A stretch of 64,000 nucleotides of DNA from Methylobacterium sp. PvR107 (GCF_017833295.1 NZ_JAFIBW010000001.1:5518001-5582000); one strand, 5' to 3'; positions 54,392-63,663 are shown, numbered from the stretch's first letter. Notes: a model not told the origin generated them from the letters alone. A program made the numbers and translations.

Positions 54392-55417
54392 CTAAGACCC
54401 CCGAAACACGTCCCTCCATGCGGGCGGCAGGCCGGTCCAGGATAACGGCGGCGCCACAGCATGCCCCGGCAAGCGCGTGGCGGAAAACACCCCGCGCGCC
54501 ACAGCCCGCGCCAGGACCCGCGCGGCGGCATCGCCCAGACGCGCCATCTCCACCACCGGGTCGGCCACCGGCACGGCGCCCGTGGCGACCGCGAAGACCA
54601 GATCGCCGTCCAGCGGCGTATGGGCCGGCACGAGGGCGCGGGCGAGCCCGTCCTGCGCCGCGACCGCGAGGCGCCGGCACTGCGCCTTGGTCAGCGCCGC
54701 GTCGGTCGCAACCACGGCAAGCGTCGTGGCGGCGCCCGGAAGCGCGCGCGCGGGGAAGGCGAGGGCCTCTGGGGGCACCCGGGCCGGGGAGCCCAGACCG
54801 CCGAACTCGTCGCCCGCCTCGAAGGGCGCGGCCCAGAAATGCGGCCCGTCACCGATCGTCGCGTTGCCGAAGGCGTTCACGGCAGCGAGCGCGCCGACCC
54901 GGAACCCCGTGCCGGCCACAAGGGCGGACGCCGACCCGATCCCGCCCTTGAGCCTGCCGGTGCGGGCGCCGGTCCCGGCCCCGACCGAGCCCAGGGCAAA
55001 ATCCTCAGTCGCGGCCGCTGCGGCCTGGAAGCCCATCTCGCGATAGGGCGGGTAGCGGCCCCACGCCTTGTCGCCGCCGTTCAGGAGGTCGAACAGGATC
55101 GCCCCGGGAACGATCGGGACCCGCATGGTGCCGACCGGGAAGCCGCGCCCGGCCTCGGCGAGCCACGCCATCACGCCGGACGCCGCATCGAGCCCGAAGG
55201 CCGAGCCGCCGGAGAGGACGAGGGCGTCGATCCGCTCCACGGTGCGCTCGGGATCGAGCAGATCGGTCTCCCGGGTGCCGGGCCCGCCGCCGCGCACATC
55301 GACGGAGGCGACCACCGGCGCCTCGAACACGAGCGCGGTGACGCCGCTGGCGACCGCCACGTCGCTCGCGTGGCCGACCCGCAGGCCGGGAATGTCGGTG
55401 ATGCGGTTGCGCAGCAT
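54392..55417 (-). CDS. P1-family (DmpA-like) aminopeptidase/esterase
   Basis: 341 aa self-processing N-terminal-nucleophile peptidase family (L-aminopeptidase/D-esterase). ATG 55417. Motifs are ITDIPGLRVGHASD at 6-19, ALVLSGGSAFGLDAASGVMAWL (short: LSGGSAFGLDAASG), and RLKGGIGSASALVAGTG around 155-171, where the Gly-Ser step 161/162 is the expected autocleavage site and Ser162 the nucleophile. NAFGNATIGDG follows. No signal peptide. Acts on short peptides or amino-acid esters in relatives; the physiological substrate here is unknown. Confidence 0.88.
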   Translation of the reverse strand: MLRNRITDIPGLRVGHASDVAVASGVTALVFEAPVVASVDVRGGGPGTRETDLLDPERTVERIDALVLSGGSAFGLDAASGVMAWLAEAGRGFPVGTMRVPIVPGAILFDLLNGGDKAWGRYPPYREMGFQAAAAATEDFALGSVGAGTGARTGRLKGGIGSASALVAGTGFRVGALAAVNAFGNATIGDGPHFWAAPFEAGDEFGGLGSPARVPPEALAFPARALPGAATTLAVVATDAALTKAQCRRLAVAAQDGLARALVPAHTPLDGDLVFAVATGAVPVADPVVEMARLGDAAARVLARAVARGVFSATRLPGHAVAPPLSWTGLPPAWRDVFRGS

Positions 55418-55526
55418 GCGCCGACCTTGCCACGGCGCGGGAGCGACGCAAATGCGGGGGCGCCGTTGACCCCCGGTCCGGGCTTCCCAGGTTGGCGGGC
55501 GACACATCAGCGTCGAGGAGCACGGC

Positions 55527-56396
55527 ATGGACGTCGGATTCATCGGAATGGGGCGTATGGGCCGGGCGATGGCCGCGAGCCTGGCGCGGGCGGGCCACAC
55601 GGTCCGCGCCTGGAACCGGACACCGGAGGGCGCCCGCGGGATCGACGGGGTCACCCCAGTGGCGAGCGCCGCGGAGGCCTTCGCCGGAGAGGCGGTGATC
55701 ACGATGCTGGCCGACGATGCGGCATTGGAGGCCGTGATCATCGCCGGCGGCCTGCTCGACCGGGCCGAACGCCCGGGGCTGCATATCGGCATGAGCACGG
55801 TCTCGGTGGCCCTGGCCCGGCAGCTCACCGCCGTGCACGGGCGGGCCGGCGTCCCCTACATCTCCGCCCCGGTCTTCGGACGGCCGGACGTGGCGGAAGC
55901 CGGCAAGCTCAATATCGTGGCGGCGGGCGAAGCGCCCCTCCTCGACCGGGCCGCGCCCTTGCTGGACGCCATGGGCGCCAAGACCTGGCGCTTCGGCGCG
56001 GAGCCCGTCCGGGCCAATGCCGTGAAGCTCGCCGGCAACTTCATGCTGATCTCGGCCATCGAGGCGATGGGCGAGGCCTGCGCCCTCACGCAGGGCCACG
56101 GCGTCGCGGGGGCCGACTTTCTCGACCTGATGACCAACACCCTGTTCGCCTCGCCGGTCTACAAGGGCTACGGCGCCTCGATCGCGCAGAACCGCTACGA
56201 ACCGCCGGGTTTCGGCCTCAAGCTCGGCGCCAAGGACGTGCGGCTCGCCCTTCAGGCCGGGGAGGGCGCGGGCGTGCCGATGCCGTTCGCCAGCGTGCTG
56301 CGCGACAACCTGATCGAGGCGATCAGCCATGGCGACGGCGAGAAGGACCTCGCGGCCCTGGCGCGCGTCTCCGCGCGGCGTGCAGGGCAGAGTTGA
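55527..56396 (+). CDS. Beta-hydroxyacid dehydrogenase-family NAD(P) oxidoreductase
   Basis: 289 aa, 3-hydroxyisobutyrate dehydrogenase/6-phosphogluconate dehydrogenase superfamily. N-terminal NAD(P) fold MDVGFIGMGRMGRAMAASLARAGH and WNRTP (the arginine after N hints at NADP). APVFGRPDVAEAGKLNIVAAG is the substrate-loop region (short: APVFGRPDVAEAGKL), and the catalytic lysine lies in VKLAGNFMLISAIEAMGEA (lysine followed by the NFM turn). The subgroup with GRPDVAEAGKL often acts on small aldehydes or hydroxyacids; substrate unknown. Confidence 0.88.
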   Translation: MDVGFIGMGRMGRAMAASLARAGHTVRAWNRTPEGARGIDGVTPVASAAEAFAGEAVITMLADDAALEAVIIAGGLLDRAERPGLHIGMSTVSVALARQLTAVHGRAGVPYISAPVFGRPDVAEAGKLNIVAAGEAPLLDRAAPLLDAMGAKTWRFGAEPVRANAVKLAGNFMLISAIEAMGEACALTQGHGVAGADFLDLMTNTLFASPVYKGYGASIAQNRYEPPGFGLKLGAKDVRLALQAGEGAGVPMPFASVLRDNLIEAISHGDGEKDLAALARVSARRAGQS

Positions 56397-56545
56397 GGAT
56401 GGACGCCAACTGTCGCGTTCTAGACGAAGATCAACACGTTCTCTAACCTCACGAAACAATGTTCGTGCGAGCCATAGGAACGGACACAAGTCGACGCGCG
56501 CATATTCCTACCCGCCAAGCAAGGCGACCTTTGTCCACGGAGGTC

Positions 56546-56698
56546 ATGATGCTGGCGATGCTCGCGGTGATACTCACCGCGGGCGCCGTCTGGATTACCG
56601 TGTCGCGCCGGACGTGGTCGCAGCTGGAGGAGCGGCAGCACAGCAACGGCGGGCAAAACCCGCGAACCCCGGCGCTCGTCCTGGCCGCGCGTGTCGAG
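56546..56698 (+). other. Possible start of a short membrane protein, end unclear
   Basis: ATG 56546 follows GGAGGTC and opens MMLAMLAVILTAGAVWITVSRR, a hydrophobic N-terminal anchor, then SQLEERQHSNGGQNPRTP. The frame stays open for about 1.9 kb only because of high GC, so the true end is unknown. Its location directly before an MCP remnant suggests it may be a fused or degenerate leftover. Treat as a weak candidate. Confidence 0.3.
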
Positions 56699-56699
56699 G

Positions 56700-57024
56700 C
56701 CAGATCGCCGGCGTGCAGACCTCGACGACGGCGGCCGTGGCGGCCATCGGCCGGATGGGCGAGCCGATGCGGTCGGTCAGCGCCGCCACGGGCGGCATCG
56801 CCGCGGCGGTTTCGGCGCAGCGCCCGGCCACCGCCGCGATCTCCGCAACGTCGCCGACACGGCCGGGGCCACCGAGGCCGTCGCGGGCGGCCTCGGTGGC
56901 CGGCGCCGCCCGGCGCTCGGCCTGCATGGCCGCCGCCGTCACCGCGGCGGCTCAGACCGTGGACCGCGTGGCGGCCGACCCGGAAGGCGAGATCGACCGC
57001 TTCCCGGGGCAGGTTGCGGCGTGA
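56700..57024 (+). pseudogene. Degraded C-terminal fragment of a methyl-accepting chemotaxis protein
   Basis: From about 56703 the frame ending at 57024 reads QIAGVQTSTTAAVAAIGRMG, VSAATGGIAAAVSAQRPATAAIS, then loses homology. The next segment RNVADTAGATEAVAGGLGG is in another frame, after which the first frame resumes with VTAAAQTVDRVAADPEGEIDRFPGQVAA (short: EIDRFPGQVAA, stop). Compared with intact receptors ([14 protein letters not shown]...[11 protein letters not shown]) this matches the last 110 residues with two frame changes and no upstream receptor. It lies in the 641-bp gap after the dehydrogenase. It is probably a relic of deletion and decay. Confidence 0.65.
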
Positions 57025-57037
57025 GCGCTCAGGCCTC

Positions 57038-57901
57038 TCAGAGGCCGAAGCGGGCGAAGGCGGCGCGCTCCTCAAGGGCGGCCAGCGCGCCCTCCGCGAG
57101 CCCGCTCCCGATGCCGCCCGGGGCACCGCCGCGGCGCAGCAGGCGGGACAGGAATCCGCCGCGCGCCTCGGCCACGAGACGCAGATCCACCTTGTCGCCG
57201 TAGCGCGCCCGCATCGCGGTGCGCACGTCGCCGAGGGCATCGACCAAGCCGAGGCCGAGCGCCTGCCGCCCGGTCCAGACCGCGCCGGTGAACAGGTTCT
57301 CGGCCTGCGACAGGGTCGGGCGGCGGGCCGTGACCAGGCCCGTGAACAGGTCCTGGACGTCGGCCTGGATGCGCTTCAGACGCTCCACGTCAGTCGGATC
57401 CTCGGGGCGGAACGGGTCGAGCATCGACTTCGCCTCGCCCTGCGTGTGCACCCGGCGCTCGACGCCGAGCTTCTCCAAGAGGCCGTGGAAGCCGAACCCC
57501 GCCGAGACGACCCCGATCGAGCCGACGATGGAGGTCGGGTCGGCGACGATCTCGTCGGCCGCGCAGGCGATCATATAGCCGCCGGAGGCCGCGACATCCT
57601 CCACGAAGGCGATGACCGGCAGCCGCTTCTCGTCGGCCAGCGCCCGGATGCGGCGGTGGATCAGGTGCGACTGCGCCGGCGATCCGCCGGGCGAGTTGAT
57701 CACGATCGCCACCGCCTTGGCCCCGGGCATCCCGAAGGCCCGCTCCAGGCTGCCGGCCACGCCTCCGATCGAGAGCCCCGGGCGGATCGGCGACACCGCC
57801 CCGATCGTCCCGGAGAGTCGGACCACGGCGACCCGCGGGCGTCGATCCCGGAAGCGGCGCGGCAGGAAGGCACGAAGGGAGTCGGGAAGCGCGAGCGGCA
57901 T
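57038..57901 (-). CDS. S49-family signal peptide peptidase-like protease (SppA/SohB type)
   Basis: 287 aa, ATG 57901 (longer reading adds an unlikely Arg-rich leader). The core ClpP-like fold includes VVRLSGTIGAV, VAIVINSPGGSPAQSHLI, IAFVEDVAASGGYMIACAADEI (serine of ASGGY is the expected nucleophile), DPTSIVGSIGVVSAGFG, and KSMLDPFRPE. The catalytic lysine should lie near GEAKSMLDP. No transmembrane helix is apparent, so it may be a cytosolic or peripheral member. Transcribed convergently with the relic. Confidence 0.9.
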   Translation of the reverse strand: MPLALPDSLRAFLPRRFRDRRPRVAVVRLSGTIGAVSPIRPGLSIGGVAGSLERAFGMPGAKAVAIVINSPGGSPAQSHLIHRRIRALADEKRLPVIAFVEDVAASGGYMIACAADEIVADPTSIVGSIGVVSAGFGFHGLLEKLGVERRVHTQGEAKSMLDPFRPEDPTDVERLKRIQADVQDLFTGLVTARRPTLSQAENLFTGAVWTGRQALGLGLVDALGDVRTAMRARYGDKVDLRLVAEARGGFLSRLLRRGGAPGGIGSGLAEGALAALEERAAFARFGL

Positions 57902-58150
57902 GGGAATCGGACACAAACTCGTCGAAGGGCCCGGCCGGAAGCGGCACGGTGCGGCCTTCCGAAACTGGGCTTTCCGTTGCCGCACGCAAGGGCGACAGGT
58001 GGGCCGGGCGGGGCAGGGCAGGGCGGCCCGTCTGCGCAGTCACGACGGATCGAACCGTTTGCCGACCCTGGCGGTTTCTGGCGACGGCGCGAGCCTCGTG
58101 CCGGCCCGGATCCGCTGGACTCGGCCGGGCGCTCACATGGGAGAGAAACG

Positions 58151-58474
58151 ATGCGACCCTGGCCTATCCTGGTCCTCCTCGCCGCGCTGCTCGGCGGGCT
58201 GGCGAGCGCGCCGGCCCGCGCGGCGCCCCTGCCGGTCCCGGCGACCGCCGAGGCCGCAGCACCCGAACCGGTGATCCAGCAGGCCCGCTGGCACTACCGT
58301 CGCCACTGGCACCGCCGCCATCATTGGCATCACCGTCGCCACTGGCATCACCGCCGGCACCATTGGCATCGCCATTACGGATACCGCCGCCACTACGGAT
58401 ACCGCCATCACGGCTACCGGCACCACGCGTTCCGCGGCCGCGCCGTGGGCCACCGCCACCTCACGTTCTACTGA
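58151..58474 (+). CDS. Secreted His/Arg/Tyr-rich repetitive protein, 107 aa
   Basis: ATG 58151 with GGGAGAGAAACG upstream. Signal peptide 1-24 (ILVLLAALLGGLASAPARA). The mature half from about residue 47 is built of RHWHRRHHWHHRR-like units, then RHYGYRRHYGYRHHGYRHH. About a quarter of the residues there are histidine. DNA shows corresponding imperfect 18-bp repeats (58290-58430). Such tails bind divalent metals or heme in other proteins; no proof here. No cysteines. It precedes gyrA with a long hairpin in between. Not a named family I know. Confidence 0.75.
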   Translation: MRPWPILVLLAALLGGLASAPARAAPLPVPATAEAAAPEPVIQQARWHYRRHWHRRHHWHHRRHWHHRRHHWHRHYGYRRHYGYRHHGYRHHAFRGRAVGHRHLTFY

Positions 58475-58484
58475 GCAGACCGCC

Positions 58485-58516
58485 CCGCGTCCCGGCCCGA
58501 TCCGGGCGGGACGCGG
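58485..58516. terminator. Long hairpin between the His-rich gene and gyrA
   Basis: CCGCGTCCCGGCCCG (58485-58499) pairs almost perfectly with CGGGCGGGACGCGG (58503-58516) around ATC. No T-run, so termination would be weak or factor-dependent. It separates the two genes by about 130 bp. Confidence 0.5.
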
Positions 58517-58553
58517 CCCTGCCGGCGCACCTATGGACGACCGCGCTACGACC

Positions 58554-58582
58554 TTGCAGGCGGGCTCGGAAAACCTTATTTA
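58554..58582 (+). promoter_or_regulatory. Probable gyrA promoter
   Basis: TTGCAG (58554-58559), 17-bp spacer, TATTTA (58577-58582), 66 bp before the gyrA start. It sits in one of the few AT-rich spots of the region (AACCTTATTTAACC) and fits a sigma-70 promoter. Confidence 0.6.
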
Positions 58583-58648
58583 ACCGTCTGATATCACTGC
58601 TCTTCCGAGAGGCCGTTCCGGCGCATCGCGCGCCACCCTGGAGCGGTC

Positions 58649-61420
58649 GTGAGCACCGCCCGTCCGGGCTTCAGAACGGAAATCGACTTGGCCGAGAACG
58701 ATCCGACTGGCGCAGCCCCGCCCGCCAGCGACATCCGCCCCGTCTCCATCACCGACGAGATGCGCCGCTCCTATCTCGATTACGCGATGAGCGTGATCGT
58801 GAGCCGGGCGCTTCCCGACGCGCGCGACGGCCTGAAGCCGGTGCATCGGCGCATCCTCTACTCCGCCTTCGAGTCCGGGCACCTGCCCGAGCGGAAATAC
58901 GTCAAATCGGCGCGCATCGTCGGCGACGTGATCGGTCTCTACCACCCGCACGGCGACCAATCGATCTACGACGCCCTGGTGCGGATGGCGCAGGACTTCT
59001 CCATGCGCCTCATGCTCATCGACGGGCAGGGCAATTTCGGCTCGGTGGACGGCGATCCGCCGGCGGCCATGCGCTACACCGAATCGCGGCTCGCCAAGCC
59101 CGCGACCGCGCTTCTCACCGACATCGATAAGAACACCGTCGATTTCCAGCCGAACTACGACGAATCGCGCGAGGAGCCCAAGGTTCTCCCGGCCCGGTTC
59201 CCGAACCTGCTGGCCAACGGCGCCGGCGGCATCGCGGTCGGGATGGCCACCAACATCCCGCCGCACAATCTCGGCGAGCTGATCGACGCCTGCGTGGCTC
59301 TGATCGACGAGCCAGGCCTGACCATCGAGCAGCTCACCGAGATCGTCCCCGGTCCGGATTTCCCGACCGGCGGCATGATCCTCGGCCGCGCCGGCACCCG
59401 CCAAGCCTACGCGACGGGACGCGGCTCGGTGATCATGCGCGCCAAGTCGCATGTCGAGGAGCTGCGCAAGGAGCGCGAGGCGCTGATCTTCACCGAGATC
59501 CCCTATCAGGTGAACAAGGCGACGCTGGTCGAGAAGATCGCCGAGCTGGTGAAGGAGAAGCGGGTCGAGGGCATCTCCGACCTGCGCGACGAATCCGACC
59601 GCTCGGGCATGCGCATCGTCGTCGAGATCAAGCGCGACGCCATGGCCGACGTGGTGCTGAACCAGCTCTACCGGTTCACCCCGCTGCAATCGTCCTTCGG
59701 CTGCAACATGGTGGCGCTGAACGGCGGCCGCCCCGAGCTGATGAACCTGAAGGACCTGCTCCAGGCCTTCGTGGACTTCCGCGAGGAAGTCGTTTCCCGG
59801 CGGACCAAGTTCCTCCTCGGCAAGGCCCGCGAGCGGGCGCACGTCTTGTGCGGTCTGGCCATCGCGGTCGCCAATATCGATGAGGTGATCCGGCTGATCC
59901 GCACCTCGCCGGACCCGAACACGGCCCGCGAGGCCCTGATGGACCGCGACTGGCCGGCCCACGACATCGCGCCGCTGATCGCGCTGGTGGACGATCCGCG
60001 CCACCGCGTCGCCGAGGACGGGACCTATCTCCTGTCCGAGACCCAGGCCCGCGCCATCCTCGACCTGCGCCTGCAGCGCCTCACGGCTCTCGGCCGCGAC
60101 GAGGTCGGCGACGAGCTGAAGACGCTGGCCGATGAGATCGCCGACTACCTCGACATCCTGCGCTCGCGCGTCCGGATCCAGGGCATCGTCAAGACCGAGC
60201 TGGCCGAGGTGCGGGCACTTTTCGCAACGCCGCGCCGGACCGAGATCGTCGATTTCGACGGCAGCGTCGAGGACGAGGACCTGATCGCCCGCGAGGACAT
60301 GGTGGTGACCGTGTCGCATGCCGGCTACGTCAAGCGCGTGCCGCTCTCGACCTACCGGGCCCAGCGCCGCGGGGGCAAGGGCCGCTCCGGCATGGCGACC
60401 CGCGACGAGGATTTCGTCACCCGCCTGTTCGTGGCCAACACCCACACGCCGGTGCTGTTCTTCTCCAGCCAGGGCCAGGCCTACAAGGAGAAGGTCTGGC
60501 GCCTGCCGATGGCCGCCCCGAACGCCCGCGGCAAGGCGCTGGTCAACATCCTGCAATTGCAGGACACCTCCGAGCGCATCACCACGATCATGCCGCTGCC
60601 GGAGGACGAGGCGTCCTGGGAGACGCTGGACGTGATGTTCGCGACCGCCAGCGGCAACGTCCGGCGCAACAAGCTCTCGGACTTCACCACGGTGAACCGC
60701 AACGGCAAGATCGCCATGAAGCTCGATCCGGGCGACCACATCGTCCATGTCGAGATCTGCCGGCCGGACCAGAACGTGCTGCTGACCACGGCGCTCGGCC
60801 AGTGCATCCGCTTCCCCGTCGAGGACGTGCGCGTGTTCAAGGGCCGCGATTCCACCGGCGTACGGGGCATCCAGCTCGCCAAGGACGACCGGGTCATCTC
60901 GATGACGATCCTGAACGCCTTCGACGCCACCGCCGAGGAGCGTGCCGGCTACCTGAAGATGCGCCGCGCCGTGACCGGCGAGGCTGAGGAGAACGGCGAC
61001 GCGGAGGCTGAGGACGGCACCGAGGCGGCGGCGATCTCACCGGAGCGCTACGCCGAGATGGGCGCGGCCGAGCAGTACGTGCTGACCCTCTCGGAGCGGG
61101 GCTTCGGCAAGCGCTCCTCGTCGTTCGAGTATCGGACCTCGGGACGCGGCGGCAAGGGCATCACGGCGATGCGGGTCAACGCCCGGAACGGCAGCCTCAT
61201 CGGCTCCTTCCCGGTGGAGGCCTCGGACCAGATCATGCTGGTCACGGATGGCGGCCAGCTGATCCGCGTGCCGGTGGACGACATCCGCATCGTCGGCCGC
61301 GCCTCGCAGGGCGTGACGGTGTTCAACACCGCCAAGGACGAGAAGGTCGTCTCGGTGGAGCACATCGAGGGTGAGGACGAGGGCGCCGAAGCCGGCCCGG
61401 AGGGCGGCGAGGAGGCGTGA
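58649..61420 (+). CDS. gyrA: DNA gyrase subunit A
   Basis: 923 aa, breaks and rejoins DNA during negative supercoiling with GyrB. Start GTG 58649 gives a short extension before the conserved [28 protein letters not shown]. The active tyrosine is Y143 in AMRYTES. The quinolone region reads [18 protein letters not shown]104 is at the E. coli Ser83 place and D108 at Asp87. The GyrA-box QRRGGKG is present, so it is gyrase and not topoisomerase IV. The C-terminal beta-pinwheel has an acidic insertion ([11 protein letters not shown]) and an acidic tail. coaD follows. Confidence 0.98.
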   Translation: MSTARPGFRTEIDLAENDPTGAAPPASDIRPVSITDEMRRSYLDYAMSVIVSRALPDARDGLKPVHRRILYSAFESGHLPERKYVKSARIVGDVIGLYHPHGDQSIYDALVRMAQDFSMRLMLIDGQGNFGSVDGDPPAAMRYTESRLAKPATALLTDIDKNTVDFQPNYDESREEPKVLPARFPNLLANGAGGIAVGMATNIPPHNLGELIDACVALIDEPGLTIEQLTEIVPGPDFPTGGMILGRAGTRQAYATGRGSVIMRAKSHVEELRKEREALIFTEIPYQVNKATLVEKIAELVKEKRVEGISDLRDESDRSGMRIVVEIKRDAMADVVLNQLYRFTPLQSSFGCNMVALNGGRPELMNLKDLLQAFVDFREEVVSRRTKFLLGKARERAHVLCGLAIAVANIDEVIRLIRTSPDPNTAREALMDRDWPAHDIAPLIALVDDPRHRVAEDGTYLLSETQARAILDLRLQRLTALGRDEVGDELKTLADEIADYLDILRSRVRIQGIVKTELAEVRALFATPRRTEIVDFDGSVEDEDLIAREDMVVTVSHAGYVKRVPLSTYRAQRRGGKGRSGMATRDEDFVTRLFVANTHTPVLFFSSQGQAYKEKVWRLPMAAPNARGKALVNILQLQDTSERITTIMPLPEDEASWETLDVMFATASGNVRRNKLSDFTTVNRNGKIAMKLDPGDHIVHVEICRPDQNVLLTTALGQCIRFPVEDVRVFKGRDSTGVRGIQLAKDDRVISMTILNAFDATAEERAGYLKMRRAVTGEAEENGDAEAEDGTEAAAISPERYAEMGAAEQYVLTLSERGFGKRSSSFEYRTSGRGGKGITAMRVNARNGSLIGSFPVEASDQIMLVTDGGQLIRVPVDDIRIVGRASQGVTVFNTAKDEKVVSVEHIEGEDEGAEAGPEGGEEA

Positions 61421-61491
61421 GGCGCGTGCTGGACGGGGTGGTCACCGCCTGAGGTTCCGTCCGGCGCGAAAATGCTCTAGGTCGGGCCGCA

Positions 61492-61995
61492 ATGACCCGC
61501 ACCGCCCTCTATGCCGGCTCGTTCGATCCGGTCACGAACGGCCATCTCGACGTGATCCGCCAAGCCTGCCGGCTGGTGGATCGCCTCGTGATCGCCATCG
61601 GCGTGCATCCGGGCAAGGCGCCGCTGTTTTCCGCTGAGGAGCGCGCCGCCCTGCTCACCGAGACCTGCGGGCCGGTGGCGGAGGCGGAAGGGGCGGCGCT
61701 GGAGATCGTCACGTTCAACGATCTCGCCGTCTCGGCCGCCCGGCGCTGCGGCGCCGCACTCTTCATCCGCGGCCTGCGCGACGGCACGGATCTCGACTAC
61801 GAGATGCAGCTTGCCGGCATGAACGGCGCCATGGCGCCGGAGGTGCAGACCGTGTTTCTGCCGGCCTCGACGCAGGCCCGCCCGATCACCGCGACGCTGG
61901 TGCGCCAGATCGCCGGCATGGGGGGGGACGTCTCGCCCTTCGTGCCCGCGGCCGTCGCCGCGCGCCTCCGCCAGCGCTTCGCCGCCCATTCCTGA
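61492..61995 (+). CDS. coaD: Phosphopantetheine adenylyltransferase
   Basis: 167 aa nucleotidyltransferase making dephospho-CoA from 4'-phosphopantetheine and ATP. N-terminal [19 protein letters not shown] carries the TxGH-type motif (NGH), [14 protein letters not shown] is the conserved middle, and the C-terminal [15 protein letters not shown] ends the fold. ATG 61492 overlaps nothing. The gyrA-coaD-cyclophilin order is common in alphaproteobacteria. Confidence 0.97.
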   Translation: MTRTALYAGSFDPVTNGHLDVIRQACRLVDRLVIAIGVHPGKAPLFSAEERAALLTETCGPVAEAEGAALEIVTFNDLAVSAARRCGAALFIRGLRDGTDLDYEMQLAGMNGAMAPEVQTVFLPASTQARPITATLVRQIAGMGGDVSPFVPAAVAARLRQRFAAHS

Positions 61996-62010
61996 CTTGG
62001 AAGGACTCCG

Positions 62011-62559
62011 ATGAATCGACGCCACGCCCTCCTCGCGCTCGCCCTCACGCTCGGCACGGCCCAATCGGCCCGGGCCGCCGATGCCAACACGGTCTATCTC
62101 CAGACCAAGGACGGGCGGATCACCATCGAGCTGCGGCCGGACCTGGCGCCCAAGCACGTCAAGCAGATCAAGACGCTGGTCTCCCAGGGCTTCTACAACG
62201 GCCTGAAGTTCCACCGCGTCATCGACGGCTTCATGGCACAGACCGGCGACCCGAAGGGCAACGGCACCGGCGGCTCCAGCCTGCCGAACATCCCGGCGGA
62301 GTTCTCGCAGTCGGCGCAGTTCCGCCGCGGCACCTTGGGCATGGCCCGCTCGCAGGATCCGAACTCGGCGAATTCCCAGTTCTTCATCTGCCTGGGCGAT
62401 GCGCCGTTCCTGAACGGCCAGTACACGATCGTCGGCAACGTCACCGACGGGCTCGACGTGCTCGACAAGATCAAGAAGGCCGCGCCCGGTGCGCCCGGCG
62501 GCGCGGTTCAGGACCCCGACAAGATCGTCAGCATGACGCTTGCCGAGAAGGCCAAGTAG
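62011..62559 (+). CDS. Periplasmic peptidyl-prolyl cis-trans isomerase (cyclophilin)
   Basis: 182 aa with a signal peptide (RHALLALALTLGTAQSARAA) and a cyclophilin core. The signature FHRVIDGFMAQTGD lies at about 69-82, followed by GNGTGGSSLPNIPAEF and the active site area GMARSQDPNSANSQFFICLGD. Acts on proline bonds of exported proteins. ATG 62011 follows GGAAGGACTCC. A second cyclophilin without signal lies 1.1 kb downstream, presumably the cytosolic counterpart. Confidence 0.95.
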   Translation: MNRRHALLALALTLGTAQSARAADANTVYLQTKDGRITIELRPDLAPKHVKQIKTLVSQGFYNGLKFHRVIDGFMAQTGDPKGNGTGGSSLPNIPAEFSQSAQFRRGTLGMARSQDPNSANSQFFICLGDAPFLNGQYTIVGNVTDGLDVLDKIKKAAPGAPGGAVQDPDKIVSMTLAEKAK

Positions 62560-62566
62560 CGGCCGC

Positions 62567-63064
62567 ATGCCGGGCCGGCGCGCCGCCTCGATCCTGCTGC
62601 TGAGCCTGATCCCGGCGGCAGCGGCGGCCTATGACGGCAGCCCCTTCTACGGCTACGCTGTCGAGCCCGGGGGCGCTTATCCCTTGAGCCTGCCGCAGAC
62701 GCTGCGGGCGACGATCGCTGTGCCGGTTCCCCGGATGGCGACCAGGCCCGCCGACACCCTGGCCGAACTCTATCCGGCGCTCGCCGCATGCTGGCAGGCG
62801 CCGGCGGGTCTCGGGGCCCCGAGCGCGGGGTCGGACGATGTCGAGATCACCCTCAGGCTGTCGCTGCGCCGCGACGGCAGTCTGATCGGGCCGCCGCGCG
62901 TCACCTACGCGGCCGGCGTCTCCGGGCCGCAGCGGACCACCCTGGTACGCGGGACCCTCGACGCCCTGGCACGCTGCACCCCGGCCCACATCACGCCGGG
63001 CCTGGGCCGGGCGATCGCGGGCCGGCCGGTCGCGCTCCGCTTCGTCTACCGCCCGCCGGCCTGA
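62567..63064 (+). CDS. Unknown exported protein, 165 aa
   Basis: ATG 62567 lies seven bases after the cyclophilin stop; an in-frame earlier start at 62540 overlaps that gene. Signal peptide 1-22 (AASILLLSLIPAAAAAYD). The C-terminal half (VEITLRLSLRRDGSLIGPPRVTYAAG) resembles the TonB/TolA C-terminal-like folds that bear the RLSLRRDGSLIGPP pattern; one cysteine occurs in each of CWQA and RCTP. Function unknown. Sandwiched between two cyclophilins, it may be part of the same envelope unit. Confidence 0.7.
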   Translation: MPGRRAASILLLSLIPAAAAAYDGSPFYGYAVEPGGAYPLSLPQTLRATIAVPVPRMATRPADTLAELYPALAACWQAPAGLGAPSAGSDDVEITLRLSLRRDGSLIGPPRVTYAAGVSGPQRTTLVRGTLDALARCTPAHITPGLGRAIAGRPVALRFVYRPPA

Positions 63065-63142
63065 ACGCCGGCGACCCCGTCACGGGCGCTGGCCGGATCC
63101 GGCGCGCGCCGATACAATTCCATCAACCGGAAGGACAGACCT

Positions 63143-63601
63143 ATGGCTGACAACGAAACCATCGTGCTGGAGACCACCAAGGGCCGCGTCGTGATCGCGC
63201 TGCGCGCCGACCTGGCGCCGGGCCATGTCGAGCGGATCAAGACGCTTGCCGCCCAGGGCTTCTATGACGGCGTGCCGTTCCACCGGGTGATCGACGGCTT
63301 CATGGCCCAGACCGGCGACCCGACCGGCACCGGCTCGGGCGGCTCGGACCTGCCGGATCTGAAGGCCGAGTTCAACGCCGAGCCGCACGTGCGCGGCACC
63401 TGCTCGATGGCGCGGACCAACTTCCCGCACTCGGCGAACTCGCAGTTCTTCATCTGCTTCGACGACGCCCGCTTCCTCGACAAGCAGTACACGGTGTGGG
63501 GCAAGGTCGTGGAAGGCATGGACGTGGTCGACACGATCAACAAGGGCGAGCCGCCGCGCTCGCCGGACAAGATCGTGAAGGCGACCGTCGCGGAAGCCTA
63601 A
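63143..63601 (+). CDS. ppiB: Cytosolic peptidyl-prolyl cis-trans isomerase (cyclophilin)
   Basis: 152 aa without signal peptide. Signature FHRVIDGFMAQTGDPTGTGSGG at about 50-71, then GTCSMARTNFPHSANSQFFICF. Same core as the exported enzyme but shorter and with SFP-to-NFP-type change. ATG 63143 follows GGAAGGACAGACC. A long perfect hairpin is 17 bp after its stop. Confidence 0.95.
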   Translation: MADNETIVLETTKGRVVIALRADLAPGHVERIKTLAAQGFYDGVPFHRVIDGFMAQTGDPTGTGSGGSDLPDLKAEFNAEPHVRGTCSMARTNFPHSANSQFFICFDDARFLDKQYTVWGKVVEGMDVVDTINKGEPPRSPDKIVKATVAEA

Positions 63602-63617
63602 GACCGAAGCGATTGTT

Positions 63618-63660
63618 CGCAGGCCCGAGACCGTCTCCGCGAGACGGTCTCGGGCCTGCG
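63618..63660. terminator. Perfect 20-bp hairpin downstream of ppiB
   Basis: Bases 63618-63637 pair without mismatch with 63641-63660 around CGC. No T-run follows on either side, so it is not a textbook intrinsic terminator. It lies between convergent ppiB and mobA and may serve both, or protect mRNA 3' ends. Confidence 0.55.
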
Positions 63661-63663
63661 TCT

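Noticed and set aside
58290..58430. Short direct DNA repeats that could suggest a CRISPR or tandem-repeat locus
   Set aside because: They lie within an open reading frame and encode the His-rich repeats; spacers and constant repeat length are lacking.
56459..58474. 671-codon plus-strand frame running through the S49 protease region into the His-rich gene
   Set aside because: The first 60 and last 107 codons look protein-like, but the middle is a shadow of the minus-strand protease gene, so it is not one protein.
58580..60748. 722-codon minus-strand open frame opposite gyrA
   Set aside because: Antisense artefact of GC-rich coding sequence; gyrA is certain.
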